Assembly: GCA_021234155.1 (NCBI GenBank)
Contig: JAJEKV010000132.1
Location: forward strand, 370,001-434,000
DNA length: 64,000 nt
From: Isoetes taiwanensis
Taxonomy: Eukaryota > Streptophyta > Lycopodiopsida > Isoetales > Isoetaceae
Direction: 5' to 3'
In this document: positions 11,495 to 23,221 of the stretch, piece after piece
Layout: every line of letters begins with the position of its first letter
Numbering within the stretch: position 1 is the first letter of the stretch
Made by a program: the position numbers and the translations under genes
Notes under the pieces: model-generated
What the model was told of the DNA's origin: nothing
What the model saw: the letters and a program-made list of their open reading frames with translations, nothing else
The model's database searches: none

Positions 11495-12104
11495 ATGGGT
11501 TCAGCAATCCACTCCTCTACAATGCTAATAAGGTCGACTTCTGCTGCTCTCTTTTCTAACCAGGGGCGCTATCTTAAGAAACACATCCTTTGGACCTGCT
11601 ACTACTGGATCATTTGTTCATCCCCAAGGTATGTTCCCCACTCCCCAATGTCTTTCTGTTAATGGTAAACTGAAGAATTCCGTCGATCATTTCAAGCAAT
11701 CTCTCTTTAGTCTATTATCTTACATTTTGAAGATCTTCTTTCAGGTAAGACGACATATCCAGGCGTATCATTTTCGGCGGTTGCAAAAAAAAGCACCACG
11801 ACCATGGTAGAGGATGCCATTGTTAAAGGTATCAACGATATGATTGATGTCAACCCACCTAGAGGGACGAGAGATTTCCCACGAAGAAATGCAATTATGT
11901 AATTGGCTCTTTGGTCACTTTTAGCGAGGTAGTATCAATTTTTACTCACTCCTCCTTAGTGTCCAGATATTTTTTTTTTGCCTTTGGAAAGTTCTCCAGA
12001 TTATTCAATTTTATAGAGTTGGACTTCCTCGTGCTATAGTTACATTTTTTAGAAGGCTTGGTCTTAATTCCCAAGATGTTGGTATCAAGGTCTCGAACCG
12101 GAAG
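11495..12104 (+). pseudogene. Histidyl-tRNA synthetase 5' fragment, copy A
   Basis: Three exon-like pieces resemble plant organellar histidyl-tRNA synthetase. Exon 1 (11495-11628) encodes a transit-peptide-like start and ends at a GT donor. Exon 2 (11745-11928) contains DVNPPRGTRDFP, the N-terminal signature of the enzyme. A later exon (12040-12104) encodes FFRRLGLNSQDVGIKVSNRK, which in a full enzyme lies well over 100 residues further on, so the exons for motif 2 are missing between them. Copy A also has a stop inside exon 2 (CACTTTTAG) and altered codons. It is a gene fragment, not a working synthetase. Confidence 0.75.
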
Positions 12105-12629
12105 GTATGTAGCAGCAGGTTTTGGTCTCTCCAATGCTGTGAATGGTCTAGGATTTCATCTATTTTTAGCCATGAGCTCAGACGAACATGCACTGTCAAC
12201 TTGGACGGAAAAAAGAGAACTTGAACACAACATTTTCTGCCCAAATAGACTGGGCTTTTGATCACCTGGTCATTTAAAGGAGGTGTGCCTGAAAGTAGTA
12301 GAGATGATCTAGATCACACATAGAAAAAGTCAATATACTATTCATAGTACTAGCTTTCTTCTGGACATCACATTCATAGTAGGGCAACTGGAAGGAGCGA
12401 TAAGTAAACTTCTCGCCCAAAAAGTTTAAAATGGAATCTATGGTTGATTGTTACACGAGAGGCTAAGTGAGAAGCCTGCCAGATTGAAGGTAAGAGATGG
12501 CGTGCATTATAGTGTTGTTCAATGAATGGATGAATACCATATTGCAATACTGGCAAGTATATTTAAAGTTGTTTTTTCTTGAAATGCTGGTGACTATGGC
12601 GTGCAAGTCTTGTAAAAAGGGCTTCCATT

Positions 12630-12985
12630 GTAATTCACATGGCGGTATAAAGGGGATCAATCACAAAGACTATCAAGGAGATCAACATGGCTATAGCGGG
12701 GATGCCAAAACCCCAAACCCACCCTATGTTCTCTGTATATACACAATCCAGTGATAGATAACAACACTTTGCTAAGCCAAGCCCAAAATAATACCTGGAT
12801 TGAAAAAAATTTGAAGGCTGCTTTTTTCTACTTAGGATCGTTTGGATCAAACTGATCTGCTCCAAAAGCAGCCACACATGGCTTGATGGCGCTTGCACCC
12901 ATTGCAAGGGTCAAGGACTAATTTAATACTTGCTCATAGGGTGTGCCAGCAGGTTTACAAGCATGCATGTAAGCAATCTGTGGTA
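12630..12985 (-). pseudogene. NPF/PTR (POT family) transporter fragment, copy A
   Basis: On the minus strand this region encodes GASAIKPCVAAFGADQFDP, the highly conserved loop and helix of proton-coupled NPF/PTR nitrate and peptide transporters, followed in shifted frames by ENIGWVWGFGIPAIAML, the next membrane helices. A stop codon (DPK then TAG) interrupts the loop in all three copies. Only a small middle part of a 12-helix protein is present. It lies tail to tail with the HisRS fragment. What lies upstream on the minus strand (to 13316) is open but not recognised. Confidence 0.7.
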
Positions 12986-13740
12986 TATTTACTTTGTGTT
13001 TAGTGAAACAAAGGTAGAATCTTTGCCATGCTTCAACACCAAGGCGAGAAATGAAGTAATCGAGATTTGTAACTTCAAAAAGCTTAAGGCCCTTCAAAGT
13101 CTCAATTTGGGCAATTGGATGTGACAAGAAAAAGAGATAGGACCAAGGTATTTCTTTGGGCATCCTGCACGCAACACTTCGCTTGAGACAATCATGGCAA
13201 TCCTGCCAAAAGAATCTCACGGCACTCCAGGCACTCCTGCATTTGTGCCGCCATGGGAGTCCTGCCAGTGCCGCCATGGGAGTCCTGCCAACGTCACGAT
13301 CCCCAAGCCATTGCACTCTTTCGATCTGTTTAGGATGGTTTTGATACCATGATGGAATTAGTCAAGAAGGAGAGATGCAAGAACTGGAATACGTCTTTAT
13401 TGAAAGAGAAGATACTTAGGCATGGTTCCGAATGTCTACATCCAAATGTCTTCTAACAAACTAAGAACCATTGGGCTTATATGAAAGGAATTTATTCCGT
13501 TTTTCTTAATCAGTAACCAACTTGGTGTCATGGAAGATCAAGTTCAAATCTGCCTAACAAACACTTTTTTTCTTTTGTTTGTGGTCCAAATACTTGCCAT
13601 AATTGTTTCCTTATATTTTTCTGTAAAAAATCCTTCGAAGGAATTAATTCAACATTTGAACTGTCCAATTGGCTTATTCATGACCTAGACTTGAATCAGA
13701 TCTTTGCATTATGGAAATGGAAATGGACCTGAGCTCACAC
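12986..13740. repeat. 3' part of duplicated segment copy A
   Basis: Co-linear with 31616-32056 in copy B (which ends earlier) and with 47010-48268 in copy C. Relative to copy C about 508 bp is missing at 13579. The shared sequence ends at CTGAGCTCACA, after which copies A and C diverge. The minus-strand frame at 12918-13316 is open for 132 residues but has no recognisable motif. Confidence 0.7.
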
Positions 13741-15840
13741 ACTGACCCCAATTTTTGGTCCACAGTTGTTTTGTAGTTGTACGGAAGTGTTGTTTTATGC
13801 CAAAAACAACACCAAAATAATCAAAAGTCCACGTGGCCCGTTTATCCGGATTTGCACAAAGAGACAGTGGTTTTTTGCAAAAACATTCCACTGTGGTTTT
13901 TCTGACAACTTTTTGTTTTTTGGTCAACGTGTCCTTTTTTTTCACTATTGTTTTTCCGAACTTTTGTCAGCGTGTGGTTTTTCTTGTATTTGTTGTTTTT
14001 TGGAGGAGCCACGCGTTGTTTGTCTTCAAAAACACATATAGGTTTGAATATTAGTACTTTCGTGGAAAAGTGATAAAAGACCGTTCTTTTTTCCTTTTTC
14101 TATGTGTGTGTGTTTTTTATCTACTTGTAGTTTTAGCGAAACCATGAATTGTTTTGCTTCAGGTTTAGATATTACTACCGTGAAATATAAAATTACAACG
14201 TCAAAGTAAGATGGTTTTATAAAAATATACATGTTATTTAATGAAATACCACATGTGTTACTTAAATCCGACTATTGCTTTTAATGCTCTAACTATTGTT
14301 TTTCTAAAATAAGATATAGAAAAGCACGATTATAACACATCGAAAAATCTAAGTGTTGTTTCTAATGCATATTTTGACCAGTTAAATATCGACACGTGGC
14401 ATTTTTTAAAATAAAAAAACTATTATTTTAACCAATCATATACTGACACGTGGCTTACATTTAAATAAAAAAAACATGCCTTCCAAATTTTGGTTTTCTA
14501 AACAACATATAAATAGAAGTTTATTAAACACCATATAATTACAAGCTAGTTACTTACAAGCTGGTTGGAGGTTCCTGTAGGTTAGAGTAGATTCTTATTG
14601 TGTAAGTGGTTTCAAATTTTTTTAATTGTCAACTATTAGATACAAGTAACCAACATGCCACTTAAGCCTTATAAATTCATGGAATACATAGTTTTTTATA
14701 TAATATATGAGCATAAGTGATGCAAATGAAAATACATTGGTGAACGATCTTTGTGATGGTCAAAAAAGATTGGGATCAATTGTTCGATTACAAGTAACCC
14801 AATTCTAAAGCTTTTAAATTTAATTAGTTTTTATATAATATATAAGCGGAGATACATTTTCCGAAAGATTGGGACCATTTACTTTTTTGCTTAATGTAGA
14901 ATATAATATAAGCGGATCCTCTGCATCATGGGATCCATTACTTTCCGACCTACTTAAGGATGCATAAGAAAAAAAAACAATTATGTTCGAAAAATGCCTA
15001 GATCATTAAAAAATGAAACAAGATCAATGATTTTTACCTGCTAACTCTTCACGTTTATACCTGTACCGTGCTTACAAACCAAGCTTCCAAACGAAGCAAA
15101 ATGCAAAAGAAAGAAAAAGCGAGGAATGACTCTACACGCTTTTTGGGCTTGTAAGCAAATCAGCATCGAACATCCAGGCTTGTAAGCACATCCCCATTGG
15201 AACATGGGACCAAGCAAGCAGAATATGGGTCTGTCCTTTCATCTCTACTTTTTCAAAACACTATTCTAACACTTGTTCCTACAAAACAAAGACAGGCCAC
15301 TGAAAATATTATCATTTGCTAACTAAATTTCTATTAAATTACTTAATAAAAATGCTTACCAAAGTTTAAAGAATCTATGGCATTCATCGCACATCCTCTT
15401 CTACATATGCAAATTTGTTTAAGGGCGAATCGTAGAAATTTGTATCAGCAAATAAAGATGCTTACCAAGATTTAAAGAATCTCTGGCCTTTATCGGGACA
15501 TTCCCTTCTGCATATGCAAGCTTTTTAAGCCTGAATCTGTAGAAAGTTGCTTGTGCTTGCTTCCCAAAGCGAAAAGCCTGATACTCTGTTTGAGAGGAGA
15601 CAATCCCTTCAATGAGCCATCTGCATGGTCGGCTCCTCCAGAGATCATCTAATTTATTATGTGAAACAGCTTTCAAGAGACAGATTTGAGATGGCCCTTT
15701 TGCCCTAGCGCCAACATCTTCCCTTAGGCTTTGATTCTGTATTGAAGTTATGATCAATGCTTTCAGATACCTTCTTAAAATCCATAGCAAAAGGAGTGAA
15801 CAAATATGTGCAATAGCTTTCAGAAATGCTCGTTGTCAAC
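13741..15840. other. AT-rich spacer, no recognised gene
   Basis: Mostly AT-rich DNA with short repeats, such as two copies of an ACACGTGGC-containing block near 14390-14455. At 15330-15500 a block of about 107 bp is tandemly duplicated, each copy containing a TTTAAAGAATCT core. A minus-strand open frame at 15419-15790 ends in a good splice-donor context (GTAAGC), so part of it could be an exon, but its sequence (for example DDLWRSRPCRWLIEGIV) is not recognised. Confidence 0.5.
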
Positions 15841-15849
15841 TATAGGGAG

Positions 15850-16025
15850 GTTGTGAAGCAGGGCAGGGCCATAGCCGTAGGGAGGCTGTGAAGCAGGGCA
15901 GCGCCATAGCCGTGAAGCAGGGCGGCATCACCTGTAGAAAGGCCATGAAGCAGGGGGGCGCCATAGCCGTGAAGCAGAAAGGCCATGAAGCAGGGGGGCG
16001 CCATAGCCGTGAAGCAGGGCGGGCG
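15850..16025. repeat. GC-rich minisatellite
   Basis: Seven irregular units built on GAAGCAGGG and GCCATAGCCGT repeat across this interval. The open frames on both strands arise from the repeat and are not genes. Confidence 0.85.
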
Positions 16026-16937
16026 GCTCTCCCCTTTCTAATTTGGAAGCATGGAGTATGGAGTAGGAAAGCGGGAAAGTAGCTGACCAATAGGAGCAAA
16101 GCACCAGGATCACCATCTGAGCCGTTTATATCACCGCCAAATCACGGGACCGTTGTTCTTAACCTTTGATGAGGCATTTTTTTTCATCCATATAATTTAT
16201 CTTCAATTTTGAACTACTTTGGCAGGGGATTTTCCGTGTATGGGTTTACGCTACGTTCAAGCCATGTGGCCATAGCCAAAATGGCATTTTGGGATGTCGC
16301 GTTTATTGTGCCATCTTTCTGGTCATATAAGCTCAAGAAGTCCTTATTTTTAATTCTCAATGAGTGCCCGAAAAATTTTGGGGACAACTCGTTGAAATTG
16401 GAAAAATCTCCCAGCAATCCCTGTAGGATCTCAAAGTCATTAGGCTCATAAGTGCATTAACTCAAATTTAAGAATCTATAGGCGATCCTGAAGTCATGGG
16501 TGAAACTCTTTTGAAAAAAACTATAAACGAAAATTTGCCAGAGTTCATTGCACCTTTTGGCCAACTCTTTTGTCTGTGTTGAATACTTTGAATTGTACTT
16601 CGTGTACTTTAATTTTCTAACAGCAGAAACAGAAAAACAACATAAAACATACCGATGGGATTATTTTAGAAAAATTACTAGATAAGATTATTTATTTATC
16701 AACTTCTTTGCATTCTTTAACAAACAATTGAGGATTTACATAAGGTTGGATGCTCATTGGTAGAAGAACAGAGAATGGTCATGAAAATGCGCCTTTCAGA
16801 TGAATACATGAAGAAGCAAGTTGGGCCTGGTGGTGCTTTATCCCTCTCAATGTAGTAAGGTTCCAAGTTTGAACTCGACCAACGAAAGAGGAAATTTTGT
16901 TATACAAACAAAATGGTAGAATTTTGACGCAATAGCC
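16026..16937. other. Spacer, no recognised gene
   Basis: AT-rich sequence between the minisatellite and the first satellite array. An 80-residue open frame at 16209-16451 has no recognisable motif. Nothing else is supported. Confidence 0.5.
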
Positions 16938-17245
16938 ACCTAGGCACCAACATGCCACCTAGGCTCAAACATGCCAAGGTGGCTCAAACATGCCACATGG
17001 GCTCCAACATGCCACCTAGGCTCCAACATGCCAAGGTGGCTCAAACATGCCACGAGGGCTTCAAACATGCCACTTGGCTCAAATATGCCAAGGTGGCTCA
17101 AACATGCCACCTAGGCTCAAACATGCCAAGGTGGCCCAAACATGCCACCTAGGCTCAAACATGCCAAGGTGGCTCAAACATGCCATGTGGGCTCCAACAT
17201 GCCACCTAGCTCCAACATGCCAAGATGGATCAAACATGCCACCTA
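16938..17245 (+). repeat. 19-bp satellite array, plus orientation (S1)
   Basis: Tandem 19-bp monomers of the form AACATGCCANNNNNGCTCA, with three main versions of the five variable bases (AGGTG, CCTAG, TGTGG). The array begins with CCACCTAGGCACC. Orientation is called plus for this reading. Confidence 0.95.
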
Positions 17246-18433
17246 GACATGTTTGATGCACCTTGGCATGTTGGAGCCTATGTGGCATGTTGGAGCCCGC
17301 ATGGCATGTTTGAGCCATCTTGGCTTGTTTGCGCCACCTTGGCATGTTTGAGCTAAGGTGGCTTGTTGGAACCACCTTGGCATGTTGGACCCACCTTGGC
17401 ATGTTTGAGCCACCTTGGCATGTTGGAGCCTAGGTGGCATGTTGGAGCCCGCGTGGCATGTTTGAGCCATCTTGGCATGTTTGCACAACCTTGGCATGTT
17501 TGAGCCAAGGTGGCATGTTGAAGCCTAGGTGGCATGTTTGAGCCACCTTGGCATGTTGGAGCCTAGGTAGCATGCTTGAGCCACCTTGGCATGTTGGAGC
17601 CTAGGTGGCATGTTGGAGCCCACGTGGCATGTTTGAGCCACCTTGGCATGTTTGAACCCGCGTGGCATGTTTGAGCCACCTTGGCATGTTTGAGCCAAGT
17701 GGCATGTTTGAGCCACCTTGGCATGTTGGAGCCTAGGTGGCATGTCGGGAGCCCACATGGCATGTTTGGCCCACCTTGGCATGTTGGAGCCTAGGTGGCA
17801 TGTTGAATCCCACATGGCATGTTGAGCCACCTTGACATGTTACGGCCTAGGTGGTATGTTTGAGCCACCTTGGCATGTTGGAGTCTAGGTGGCATGTTGG
17901 AGCCCGCATGGCATGTTTCAGCCACCTTGGCATGTTGGAGCCCCTGTGGCATGTTTGAGCCAACTTGGCATGTTGGAGCCTATCATGTTGGAGCCCGCGT
18001 GGCATGTTTGAGCCATCTTGGCATGTTTGCGCCACCTTGGCATGTTTGAGCGAAGGTGGCTTGTTGGAGCCTAGGTGGCATGTTTGAGCCACCTTGGCAT
18101 GTTGGAGCCTAGGTAGGTGGCATGTTTGAGCCAAGGTGGCATGTTGAAGCTTAGGTGGCATGTTTGAGCCACCTTGGCATGTTGGAGCCTAGGTGGCATG
18201 TTGGAGCCCACATGGCATGTTTGAGCCACCTTGGCATGTTGGAGCCTAGGTGGCATGCTTGAGCCACCTTGGCATGTTGGGAGCCCACGTAGCTACCTGC
18301 ATTTATCCGGTCCCTACAAATGGCAAGCCATCTTTCTTTTTTAGAACCATTGCCAAGAATGCCATTGAAAAACCCCAGTGGTGACATGTTTGAGCCACCT
18401 TGGCATGTTTGAGCCACCTTGGCATGCTTGAGC
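17246..18433 (-). repeat. 19-bp satellite array, inverted orientation (S2)
   Basis: The same 19-bp monomer as in the preceding array, reversed, from a sharp switch at about 17245. A non-repeat piece of about 95 bp interrupts it at 18290-18385. Because the monomer lacks stop codons and 19 is not a multiple of 3, all frames stay open and encode a 19-residue repeat; these frames are not genes. Confidence 0.95.
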
Positions 18434-18715
18434 CACCTAGGCACCAACATGCCACTTAGGCTCAAACATGCCAAGGTGGCTCAAACATGTCAAGGTGGCT
18501 CAAACGTGCCACGCAGGGTCCAACATGCCACCTAGGCTCCAACATGCCAAGGTGGCTCAAACATGCCACCTAGGCTGAAACATGCCAAGGTGGCTCAAAC
18601 ATACCACCTAGGCCCTAACATGCCAAGGTGGCTCAAACATGCCATGTGGGCTCCAACATGCCACCTAGGCTCAAACATGCCAAGGTGGCTCAAACATGCC
18701 ATGTGGGCATGATGA
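18434..18715 (+). repeat. 19-bp satellite array, plus orientation (S3)
   Basis: Satellite returns to plus orientation after the junction CACCTAGGCACCAACATGCC, the same boundary sequence seen at 16938. It runs directly into the left arm of a large palindrome. Confidence 0.9.
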
Positions 18716-18726
18716 CCTTTTGCAAT

Positions 18727-19095
18727 TAGAAGTCAAGAGCGCCTTTTGCAGTAGCAAAATTGTTTGGGATCATTCGGGATGGCCAATAGATCCAAACTCT
18801 GTTATTTCAGTTGCCATGGCTCCGCATGTGTGTTTATCAAAGGTGCACCTAGCTATCCAAGAAAACGACCACGTTTTGGCCTCCGAAACGTAAACCCTGT
18901 GTGTTGCTAGGTTATTGTAGGGTTTACGTTTCGGAGGCCAAACGTGGTCGTTTTATTGGATAGCTAGGTGCACCTTTGCTAAACACACATGCGGAGCCAT
19001 GGCAGCTGAAATAACAGAGTTTGGATCTATTGGTCATACCGAATGATCCCAAACAATTTTGATACTGTAAAAGGTGCTCTTGACTTCTAATTGCT
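18727..19095. repeat. Large palindrome, arms about 170-180 bp
   Basis: The left arm (18727-18897) is almost exactly the reverse complement of the right arm (18917-19095), with a loop of about 20 bp. The inner ends of both arms read GGGTTTACGTTTCGGAGGCC and its complement, containing a telobox-like GGGTTTA. The same boundary motif recurs at 19243. The arms could form a long hairpin. Confidence 0.9.
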
Positions 19096-19738
19096 ACACT
19101 GGGAGGAGGATAAATCCAAACCCCATTCCCTCAGTTCCTATTGGTTCACATTTTCAACTGCAGCTTCTCGACCAAGTCCCAAGTGCAACCGACTAAAACT
19201 CGACCTCCATAACGCGAACCTTTCAATAACCTAGCAACAGACAGGGTTTACATTTCGGAGGCCGTATCCTAGTCAGATTCCACCAGGATCTTGCACAATG
19301 TCATTATGTAGAGGGAGGGTGTTGATGCCAGAAGACGGACCCTTAAAACCTTCCGGAAGCAGTTCGCCCCAAAGGTCCTCTCCCGAAGGCCCCTGGCCAC
19401 GGACGGGCAACTCTCCCACTCCAAAACTGTGAAATGACTCTGCCAATGGATTCAAAATGTCGACTTTACCCTGGGGACCAAGTTTCGTGGCCAGAAGACT
19501 GCCCCTTCTCCAAGAAGCACAAAAGTAGCTCACGTCCAATACGTTCGTAGTCAATTGGTCCCAGACAGATCTTGAATTTTCTTGAGCCTGCTCGAAGCAA
19601 GTTACTTGAATGGAGAATTCAACGGTCGGATAGGGAAACCGGGTTCCGGGAAGGGAGGCATTGGCATTTGCCCTCCGGAGGAGCACTGGTAGGAAAGCCT
19701 GCCTCGGTAACCTTTGTGATGTCCGTCTCCTGGGGTCT
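19096..19738. repeat. Dispersed repeat between palindrome and satellite
   Basis: Unique-looking sequence, but 19438-19590 is related to 22440-22580 (both contain GGGGACCAAGTTT and TAGTCAATTGG). The 137-residue minus-strand open frame at 19273-19686 shows no known motif and is probably chance. No gene is supported. Confidence 0.5.
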
Positions 19739-20733
19739 AGCCACCTAGGCTATAACATGCCACCTGGGCTCCAACATGCCACGTGATCTCCAACATGCCA
19801 CGTGAGCTCCAACATGCCAAGTTGGCTCCAACGTGCCACCTAGGCTCAAGCATGCCAAGGTGGCTCAAATATGCCACCTAGGCTCCAACATGCCACCTGG
19901 GCATCAACATGCCACGTAGGCTCCAACATGCCAACTAGGCTCCAACATGCCTCGTGAGCTATAGCATGCCACCTAGGCTCCAACTTGCCACCTAGGCTCC
20001 AACATGCCACCTAGGCTCCAACATGCCAAGGTGGCTCCAACATGCCACCTAGGCTCAAGCGTGCCAAGGTGGCTCAAACATGCCACCTAGGCTCCAACAT
20101 GCCACGTAGGCTCCAACATGCCACCTAGGTTCCAACATGCCACCCACGGCTCCAACATGCCACGGGCTCCAACATGCCACCTAGCATGCCACCTAGGCTC
20201 CAACATGCCACCTTGGCTCCAACATGCCACGTGAGCTCCAACATGCTAAGTTGGCTCCAACGTGCCACCTAGGCTCAAGCACGCCAAGGTGGTCAAATAT
20301 GCCACCTAGGCTCCAACATGCCACCAAGGCTTCAACATGCCACGTAGGCTCCAACATGCCAACTGGGCTCCAACATGCCTCGTGAGCTCTAGCATGCCAC
20401 CTAGGCTCCAGCGTGCCACCCACGGCTCCAACATGCCCGTGGGCTCCAACATGCCACCTAGGCTCCAACATGCCACCTGGGCTCCATCATGCCACCTAGG
20501 TTCCAACATGCCAAGGTGGCTCAAACATGCCACGTGGACTCCAACATGCCACGTGGGCTCTAACATGCCACGTGGGCTCTAACATGCCAAGGTGGCTCAA
20601 ACATGCCACCTAGGCTCAAACATGTCAATGTGGCTCCATATGCCCGTGGGCTCCAACATGCCACCTAGGTTCCAACATGCAAAGGTGGCTCAGGCATGCC
20701 ACCTAGGCTCAAGCATGCCACCTAGGCACTCTA
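19739..20733 (+). repeat. 19-bp satellite array, plus orientation (S4), left arm of giant inverted repeat
   Basis: About 1 kb of the 19-bp monomer, more diverged than S1-S3. It ends at CACCTAGGCAC and continues into a unique block (20734-20870) that reappears inverted at 23085-23221. Confidence 0.95.
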
Positions 20734-23221
20734 AGTGGTGACATGGCATGTCAAGTAAGCAAGGCCAAGTTTTGACTAGGCCAAAAATGAAAAGATGTCC
20801 ATCTTTGGTCTTTTCATTGGGTGATGTTGGCAAATTTTGCGTGACATGGCTAGATGGTGGTGACGTGACTAGGACTTTATGCAAGAAATATGATAACCTT
20901 TGAAATTTTTGTAGAGGAGTTTGGCAAGGGATAGAATAGAAGGATCTTGGAGAACTCACAAGCCCCTTTCGGTGAAGGGGAGTGCGGATCGGCATGTTCT
21001 TGCAGGGGGATTCGACCCCATCTCTAGGCATGGTCCCCGGGGCATACCACGAGAGAACTCCATGCAAAGTTTAGGATGTGTGAGTCTCCGTCTTGGCCTT
21101 TCGAGATGTAAACCCTAGCAAACCCTAGGGTTTGATAGGGTTTACATTCTGGGATGCTCAGATGACCCGGAGGGCCCGAGGATCACGTGGAATATCCGTC
21201 TTTGGATTACCCTCATGGCTTTGGGGAGGCGAGCCAAATTTCCCGGTCTGCGGCATACCTTTCGGAGACTCCCTTCACAAGCCCCTTTCCGGTGAAGGGG
21301 AGTGCAGGAAAAGCATCTTTGAGTGGGGATTCGACCCCATCTCGGGCATGGTCCCCAGAGCATACCTGAGAGAACTCCATGCAAAGCCGGATGTGTGAGT
21401 CTCCGTCTTGGCCTTTCGAGATGTAAACCCTAGCAAACCCTAGGGTTTGATAGGGTTTACATTCTGAGATCTTTCGATGACCCGAGGGCCCGAGGAGGAT
21501 CGGCGTGGAATACCCGTCTTTGGATTACCCTCATGGCATTGGAAGGCAGAGCCAAATTTCCGGGCGGCATACCTTTGGAGACTCCCCTTCACAAGCCCCT
21601 TTCCGGTGAAGGGGAGTGCGGAAAAAAATCTTCTTGAGGGGATTTGACCCCATCTCCGGGCATGGTCCCCGAGCATACTGAGAGAACTCCATGCAAAGTT
21701 TTGGATGTGTTAGTCTCCGTCTTGGATTTCGAGATGTAAACCCTACCAAACCCTAGGGTTTGGTAGGATTTGTCCAGGGATGCTCCTCGATCAAGAGGGC
21801 CGTGGAACTTGTCCCCTAGGGTAATTTGGCGTTCGGATGACATGGAGAGGTCAGATCGCCAATGTCGGGGCCTCCTCCATGCCCCAAAATCAAAAACGTG
21901 GTCTAAAACCTGTCGGGCCAGCGGTGGCCATCCCAATAAAAATCGAGGGTCTAAAGCTCACACGGGAAATACCGGGGATTTTTCAGATGCTTTCGGGGCC
22001 ACTTGGCAAGCCAGCTGGCTGAAAACCATGATTTTTTCCCGCCCCATGCATTAATCATGAATTTCCGGATCATAAACACAAAGAAAAGCACAGATAAAAA
22101 TCCGGGTCTCGAAAAAAGGTGAAATCTTGGCAGGATGTGCAGCATGACGCTGCACACGCAAGAGAAAATGCACCGGCAATAGAAGCACAAGCAGAGGCAT
22201 GAGGCGAGCTTCGAGCCAACCCCCTTCGGGAGACCAGGGCCCGGTGATGCGTCCTACTAGGTAGTGGAGCTAGCTTTGCTTCTCCGTGGTCACATGTATA
22301 CCACCTAGCAGTCCTAGTGCTGCTATTCTCACTTCAATCTTCTACCAGGGCCTCAGGGTGAACCCCAAGTATCTTGTTCTCGCAGGCTAGTCCAAGCTGG
22401 GGGCTGAGGACGGGCTGGACCCCCACTCCGGGCAGAAGGCGGCTCCGCCAATGGACCCGGAACATCCCGATTACCTAGGGGACCAAGTTTAGGTGGGCAG
22501 AAGACCACCCCTCTCCAAGAAACGCCAAAGTAGGTGGTTTACTACACACTTGTAGTCAATTGGCATGGAGGTGGATCTTTGAATACCTCCTAGTGAGGGG
22601 TAAGTGATTGATCCCCTGGGAAAACTCGCCGTGGAACTTGTCCCCTAGGGTAATTTCGCCGTTCCGGACGACGCGGCGAGGTCGGATTGCCAATCCGGGG
22701 CCTCCTCCATGCCCCAAAATCGAAAAGCGTGGTCTAAACCTTGCCGGGGCCAAGCGGCCATCCCAATAAAAAATCGAGGGTCTAAAACTCATCCGGAAAT
22801 ACCGGGGATTTTCCTATACTCTCGGGGCCACTTGGCAAGCCAGCTGGCTGAAAACCAGGATTTTTCCCTGCCCCATGCATTAATTATGAATTTCCGGAGC
22901 ATAAACACAAAAAAAGCCACGGATAAAAATCCGGGTCTCGAAAAAAGGTGAAATCTTGGCAGGATGTGCAGCATGACGCTGCATACGCAAGAGAAAATGC
23001 ACCAGCATATATACCTTTCGGAGACTCCCCTTCACAAGAAAGGGGCCGCCGTCGAGGTGCCTGCCCGGTGTTTGCAGCACATCCAAGGTCCATGTCACCA
23101 TCATCTAGCCATGTCACCTAAAATTTGCCAACATCACCCAATGAAAAGACCAAAGATGGACATCTTTGGTTTTTTGGCCTAGTCAAAACTTGACCTTGCT
23201 TACTTGGCATGCCATGTCACC
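20734..23221. mobile_element. Centre of a foldback-like element with internal tandem repeats
   Basis: The ends, 20734-20870 and 23085-23221, are inverted copies of each other (for example AAAGATGTCCATCTTTGGTC and its complement). The interior contains two complete and one partial unit of a repeat of about 310 bp (20930-21130, 21131-21435, 21436-21745). Each unit carries TTCACAAGCCCCTTTC and a palindrome built from AAACCCTA teloboxes. A block of about 380 bp is directly duplicated at 21795-22165 and 22629-23007. No transposase or other coding sequence is recognised. Confidence 0.6.

Noticed and set aside
15419-15790. 123-residue minus-strand frame as a confirmed gene
   Set aside because: It has a good splice donor but no recognisable domain and no neighbouring exons; kept only as a note in the spacer entry.
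19273-19686. 137-residue minus-strand ORF as a gene
   Set aside because: No motif, no splice or promoter context, and it lies in a dispersed repeat related to 22440-22580.
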